Shown: positions 59,462 to 64,000 of the stretch, in pieces
Layout: each line of letters opens with the position of its first letter
Numbering within the stretch: the stretch's first letter is position 1
DNA from: Voacanga thouarsii
Taxonomy: Eukaryota > Streptophyta > Magnoliopsida > Gentianales > Apocynaceae
Assembly: GCA_026120185.1 (NCBI GenBank)
Contig: JANUWF010001053.1
Coordinates: 248,001-312,000, forward strand
Direction: 5' to 3'
DNA: 64,000 nt
Notes under the pieces: generated by a model
The model's input: only the letters and a program-made list of their open reading frames with translations
Databases searched by the model: none
What the model was told of the DNA's origin: nothing
Made by a program: the position numbers and the translations under genes

Positions 59462-60560
59462 GCTGGATCATTGCTTGGGAACATGTAGAATAATTCATAC
59501 GACCAAGAGCTTGGAAAGAGATGAAGTTTATATACTTTCGTTTTTAATATTAGATAATTTTCTTGTTTGAGTTTGATTCTTGCTTATTTCGTGTTCGAAT
59601 TTTATGCATTTTTTTCAAATTGTTTGTTTTCTTTTAAAATAAAAGGGGAAATTCTTGAAAATAGACCAGACTAAGCGTCAGTCCAACAATTTAGACCAGG
59701 TGCTGATTTTCTTTAGGAAATCGGGTAGAAATACTTGAGGTTACCCGACACTAGTCCATCTAGTTGGACTCGGCACCAGCCTACACCGTGATTTCAGGTA
59801 GAAGGAGTTGAGCCGGCTTAGTTTTTTAAAGTCTCCTCACTTCCCTCTTTTTTTTTTTTTTTTTCTCTCAACCCTTGTCGGCTTTTCTACCCAAAGCATT
59901 GCCAAATTGACTTAAACATTCCAAAACACTTTCTAAACATCAAATCCTTGATTTTATCTGAAATATTTGGCTTGAAATTTAAAAAAAAAAACTCAGGTGT
60001 TTTTTTAATTTCAACTTTTCAATCCATCCGATTTTTGCCCACACCGTAGAGAACATTATGGTATGATTTTTTTTTTTTTTTGGGTGCTTTCTACGGTTAG
60101 AATTTGCATATGAATATCTTGGTATTTTCAAATTAATTTTGGCTAAAATTCACTATTTTCCAAGATTGATTTATCTTAATGGAATTTTTTAGTTCTTTGT
60201 GAGTAAAATAGCATGGGTTAGTGTTTAGCAATGTCATTTCTTTGAAAAACAAAGTCATGTGTTGAGCTTCATATAGCTAATTGGGTATAATTCTCTTGAT
60301 AGTGACTTTGTTTTAAGAAAAAGGAAAATTTTTTTATGTTTGGTTGGAATTTGTTGAAGAATTCTATTGATCATATTATTGTGTTTGTTTTTGTTCTCAT
60401 ATGGATCATAATCTCTATTGTGAAGTGCTTTATAGTCTCCATTGATACATTGAAGAGATATTAATATTTACTTCATTGGGAATTTTTTTTGTTTTCTTTA
60501 CAAGTATGTTAAAAAGTTGTGGTGTGGTTGTGTTGATTTGTGAGATTGGTTGTGGAGTTG
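59462..60560. other. Spacer between gag and the downstream ORF of the Athila-like element
   Basis: Non-coding, with poly-T runs at about 59849-59865 and 60068-60080. Words AGACCAG and GGTAGAA recur near 59660-59810. In an intact Athila, pol would be expected here or nearby; no motif of it was seen. Confidence 0.5.
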
Positions 60561-61742
60561 AGAGTTAATCTGTGAGCCTACTGGTCAACTTTGGTACCAT
60601 AGCCATGTTAACAATAAGATTATTGTAGAAAGAACTTTTAAACCATCCCTTGATAATTCTCTTCAGTTGTCCACTATATTTAGGAGATTAGGATGGGAGG
60701 CCATTATTAGGCCCCAGAGGGTTTATTATTTTGTGTCAATAAAAGAATTTTATGCCAATATACATGATAAGAAGAAGAACAGCCTAGAGACCATATGTAC
60801 TATGGTTAAGGGAATTCCCATTAAGTTTGATAGAGCTAGACTGGCTACTATCTTGAGTGTTAATGATGAGGAACCTTGGATAGTTGTGGACCATCATAGC
60901 CAGAAGATCATTAGTGAGCCTGGTTGAGGAGTGAGTGACACTCGTATTGCCTTGGGGATACATAAGAGGGGTCCTTTAGGTTAAGTAGGATATTACTCCA
61001 ATAATGACCTTCAAGCACAATTACGAGCCTTAGTTTATATCTTTACATTTAATGTCTTACCTAATACTAGTGGTTTCAATGAGTCACAAGTGCTTAACCT
61101 TTACATTCTACATAAGATGCTTCCGTCTGAGACTATCCCACTTCCCCGCCTATTATCCAATCCATGAGGGAGGTGGTCTATTCTCATCTTTCCTCCAAAG
61201 ATTTTGATTTTCCTTTAGTAATTATGTGTATCCTTCAGGCTTTTGAAGTGAGTTGTGATGGAGATTTGCCTGAGACCACTATTGCATGAGATGTAGTGAC
61301 GGAGCATACCCTAGTTCAGTGTGGGTATAAGTATTATGAGCAAGAGAGATGGTGAATAAGAATTTTGAGGTCTAATACCTTAGGATGGATGAGGTGTCAC
61401 CTAGTGATAAAGAGGAGTAGCCCCGCAGCCTCGAGCACGTGTAAGTCGTTCGAGATCACAACCTAGTGCTGGGTTCGAAGCTGAGAAGTGCACATAGTTA
61501 GTGCAGCTTAGACTTGGGTTGGAGACTTAAACTACTGTCCTTCTCCAGTTTCAAGATTCTATGGCTGATTTGCATAGGAGGCAGGAAGCTCAGGAGGAGC
61601 ATTTGACTACTTGGATGCAATAGCTTCTTGGCCTGGTAGAAGGTGCATCCTCTAGTCAGGCTAGAGAAATAGTGCAAATACTAAGGGCAATATGGCTAGT
61701 GATGCTGAAAAGCATGGTGCTGATGGCTATGAGGAGAATGAT
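60561..61742 (+). pseudogene. 'Putative plant transposon protein' type ORF of an Athila-like element
   Basis: The frame before and through 60667 reads VERTFKPSLDNSLQLSTIFR, then RLGWEAIIRPQRVYYFVSIK, EFYANIHDK and TMVKGIPIKFDRARLATILS. The pattern LGW..., EFYAN..., V(R/K)G..I.FD...L..IL matches the domain often annotated as putative plant transposon protein (Transposase_32 type), common in Athila-related sequences. It continues after a stop at about 60925 with LRALVYIFTFNVLPNTSGF and LHKMLPSETI. A charged end (SMADLHRRQEAQEEHLTTWM) looks like a coiled coil. Many stops and frameshifts. The function of this domain family is not known to me. Confidence 0.65.
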
Positions 61743-62060
61743 TGAGCTTTTCTTATGTTGCTTCTTTTCCTTCACTATCTTTGTTTAGTTGTTTATTTTT
61801 ATTTTTACGTTTTCATTACCTTTTCTTAGGTTTTAGATATTATTTCCTGTTTTCTTTTTATGTTACAGTTATTTCCTTTTCCAGTTCCTCATCATTGTAA
61901 AAGATAATGCTACCTACTGGAATTCAACTCTCTTGGAAATATTTAACTGGAATCAATAAACTTTAGGAGAGTATTCCTTCATTCTTTTATTTGGCCTTAT
62001 TTTTCTTAGTCCCAGGGTTAGGTTTATTGTTATATTGTTGGCCATTAAGAACAATATCAA

Positions 62061-62080
62061 GTTTAAGTGTGAGGGAGCGA
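62061..62080 (+). other. Possible polypurine tract of the Athila-like element
   Basis: GTTTAAGTGTGAGGGAGCGA resembles the AGTTTGGGGGAG-type tract that ends Athila internal regions. No LTR start like TGTCAG follows it within the window, so the 3' LTR is missing or replaced. Confidence 0.35.
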
Positions 62081-62087
62081 ATGCAAC

Positions 62088-63159
62088 CAATACCAGAAAA
62101 AGGCAAAGATCTCAAGGAGCATGTGGTTAATAATCATCCCAAAACCTTAATTTCCCCCTAAAAAGATCAAGCTCACACAAAATCTTTCCAGTCCTGACTG
62201 ATTCTTTTTCTTTTTTTCTTTTTCCTTCCCATTTACCTGCTACCGAAAAAATGATAATGAGAGAAGTAAAATGCTGATATGTGAAGGATTCATTCTTGAC
62301 CACTTAAATTCTTTTGCAGACCAAAATTTGCACACCAAAGACTCTTGTAAAACCAAAAACAAATGCTCAAACTTCTACATAACATATTTCTTACTTGTTC
62401 ACAGTCCTAAAAGAAAAAGGACAAAGAAATCTCATAATCAAAATACTATAGGATTATTAAACTATTAACAATAGTTACCTTTACTCAGTGCCTTGTCCTT
62501 TGCCCAAATTGAAATCCCAAAACCCCACTGTAATTATACCCTGACCAAAGACTTGAAACATAAAATTAACATATGCAATGCAAAAATGTACCTCAAAATC
62601 ATAAGATTTTGAAGAAAATTCGTCTAAAATAGTGCTAAAAGTAGTGCATTGAAAATTCGTCCAGAATGGTCCCTTTGTTGCTTCATAATAAGGCAGCGAC
62701 GATAGGCTCTTGGAGAATAAACATTTTCTGCATCTCTATCATTGACATCTCTGATGTCTTTCTATTTTCCTTTTTGTTGCTTCTCAGAGGAATTCAAGCT
62801 CAAAATCATATTAGAAAAAATGAACACTCTCCGTGCTCTTTTTTTCCTTGTTCACAGTAGTTACCAGGAAAAAGATTGGTCGATTTTCCTGAATCCCGTG
62901 GAAAAAAAACTGCCCTCCAACTCTCACTTAGATTTGATAAACATTTCTATAGGCGCGCCCTTGCTTTTTCCTTGCACAAGTGTTATGTTACCTTACATGG
63001 CACAAAAAAATGTCGAAACAGTATCTTAATTTAAACTAATTTAACATGACTATAGTGTTTTGATTTTATTATAATGACATGAATTGACCTAGCATCATTA
63101 TAAGTACTATATTATGATACTTTTAAAAAGTGTCAACAAAGTCACTTTTTCTTGTAGTG
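62088..63159. mobile_element. Possible CACTA-like element 3, 1.07 kb
   Basis: The right end reads CTTTTTCTTGTAGTG, whose complement CACTACAAGAAAAAG is a good CACTA terminus. A left end CAATACCAGAAAAAG at 62088 matches it at 13 of 15 positions. The flanking triplets (AAC and TAT) do not match, so the left end is uncertain. The interior holds no transposase. At 62660-62830 a stretch resembling captured coding sequence is seen (minus strand RDVNDRDAENVYSPRAYRRC), not recognised. Confidence 0.35.
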
Positions 63160-63347
63160 TATATTACTATATTTTGCACTGTTATATTTTTTATAGTAAT
63201 AATACAATATAATATTTTTTATATTTATAATTTTAAATTACAATCAATTAATATATTTAAAATGATAATAATACATATAAATACTAAATATTAATTATAT
63301 ATGTTTATATTTTGTGCGAATATATAAATAATAATAATATCTTATGC

Positions 63348-63378
<31 letters not shown>

Positions 63379-63603
63379 CAAAATAGAATAACTATATATA
63401 TATATAAGTATAGTTATTCTATTTTGATATATACATACATATATATATATATATATATTAATTATCAAAACTACATAGTTTTAAGTTATTCTATTTTTTC
63501 CCTCCTTTTTGCCAAGATTTTTTTTTTACTACATAAAAATTGCTATAACTTTTGAAATCCTGTTTAAAATAAATTTAAATTAAGGATCCTATAAATGCAA
63601 TTG

Positions 63604-63650
<47 letters not shown>

Positions 63651-64000
63651 ATGTAATTCTTTATTACTAAGTTTATTACTCTTGTAATTTATTATACAAA
63701 CCTAACCACGTAAATATACCTTTTTAAAATTATATAAGTTATACGTTAGAAAGGTTTAAGCTATACATCAAAACTACTTAGTTTTAAGTTGTTTTATTTT
63801 GTTCCTCCTCATTTTTTTGTGGTGGTAGATAAATAGATTTGTAAAGAATTTCATTTTAGAAGGGAAATGACATGAAATCACTCGTCACAAAAATTGCTTA
63901 CACATTTTCTTTTTTCTTTTTTTACTTAGAAAAATATTGGTATAACTTCTGACATCTTTTTTAAAATAAGTTTAATTTTGAGAATCCCTAAATGCAATTG
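63160..64000. repeat. AT-rich region with TA runs and a long hairpin
   Basis: TA runs at about 63352-63378, 63438-63458 and 63607-63646. TCAAAATAGAATAACTATA at about 63379 pairs with TATAGTTATTCTATTTTGA at about 63411, giving an arm of about 19 bases around a short TA-rich loop. A related ACTTAGTTTTAAGTTGTTTTATTTT word recurs near 63470 and 63775. No ORF is supported. Confidence 0.7.

Overview
The window looks like nuclear DNA of a flowering plant. It is AT-rich, has plant-type splice-like exon borders, plant LTR retrotransposons primed by initiator-Met tRNA or Asp tRNA, and CACTA DNA transposons. I cannot name the species. I find no intact host gene, rRNA, functional tRNA or CRISPR array. 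Almost everything is decayed, nested mobile DNA, like pericentromeric or intergenic heterochromatin. All coordinates and target-site duplications (TSDs) below were read by eye; nothing was aligned by program.

Layout. (1) 601-17117: a plus-strand Ty3/gypsy chromovirus of the Del/Tekay type (family A). It has ~4.4 kb LTRs, an acidic ORF before gag, a decayed gag, a pol missing protease to RNase H, and an integrase ending in a chromodomain-like tail. Its 3' LTR is split by a solo LTR of a related family (B, 12372-16772). (2) 17118-19380: leader and LTR of a minus-strand Copia-like element. (3) 19385-42090: remnants of a Tekay gag-protease, apparently split by a Copia element. Only its 5' LTR (19796-21271), leader, partial gag and part of its 3' LTR (36693-41669) survive. 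Inside the Copia sit an Athila LTR scrap, a 1.8 kb CACTA element (24855-26637), a minus-strand family A element (internal remnants 26641-32379, LTR 32380-36692) and two LTRs of a third family (C, 28268-32285 and 36813-40863). (4) 42153 to about 56.6 kb: a Copia-type LTR holding a minus-strand family B solo LTR (42559-46916) and an 8.5 kb CACTA element (47886-56425). That CACTA carries exon-like fragments, one resembling part of a SAWADEE domain, and a G-rich tract. (5) 56652 to about 62.08 kb: an Athila-like element with LTR, Asp-tRNA primer site, gag remnant and a 'putative plant transposon protein' ORF, with no pol seen. (6) 62.08-64 kb: a possible third CACTA-like element and AT-rich simple repeats.

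How the parts relate. Nothing here encodes a complete transposition machinery. LTR elements would depend on relatives for reverse transcriptase, and both CACTA elements lack a visible transposase. The points most worth a second look are: repeated SUMO-interaction-like motifs in the ORF before the family A gag; tRNA-like A/B-box modules inside LTR families A and B and inside both CACTA elements; and the gene fragments carried by the 8.5 kb CACTA.
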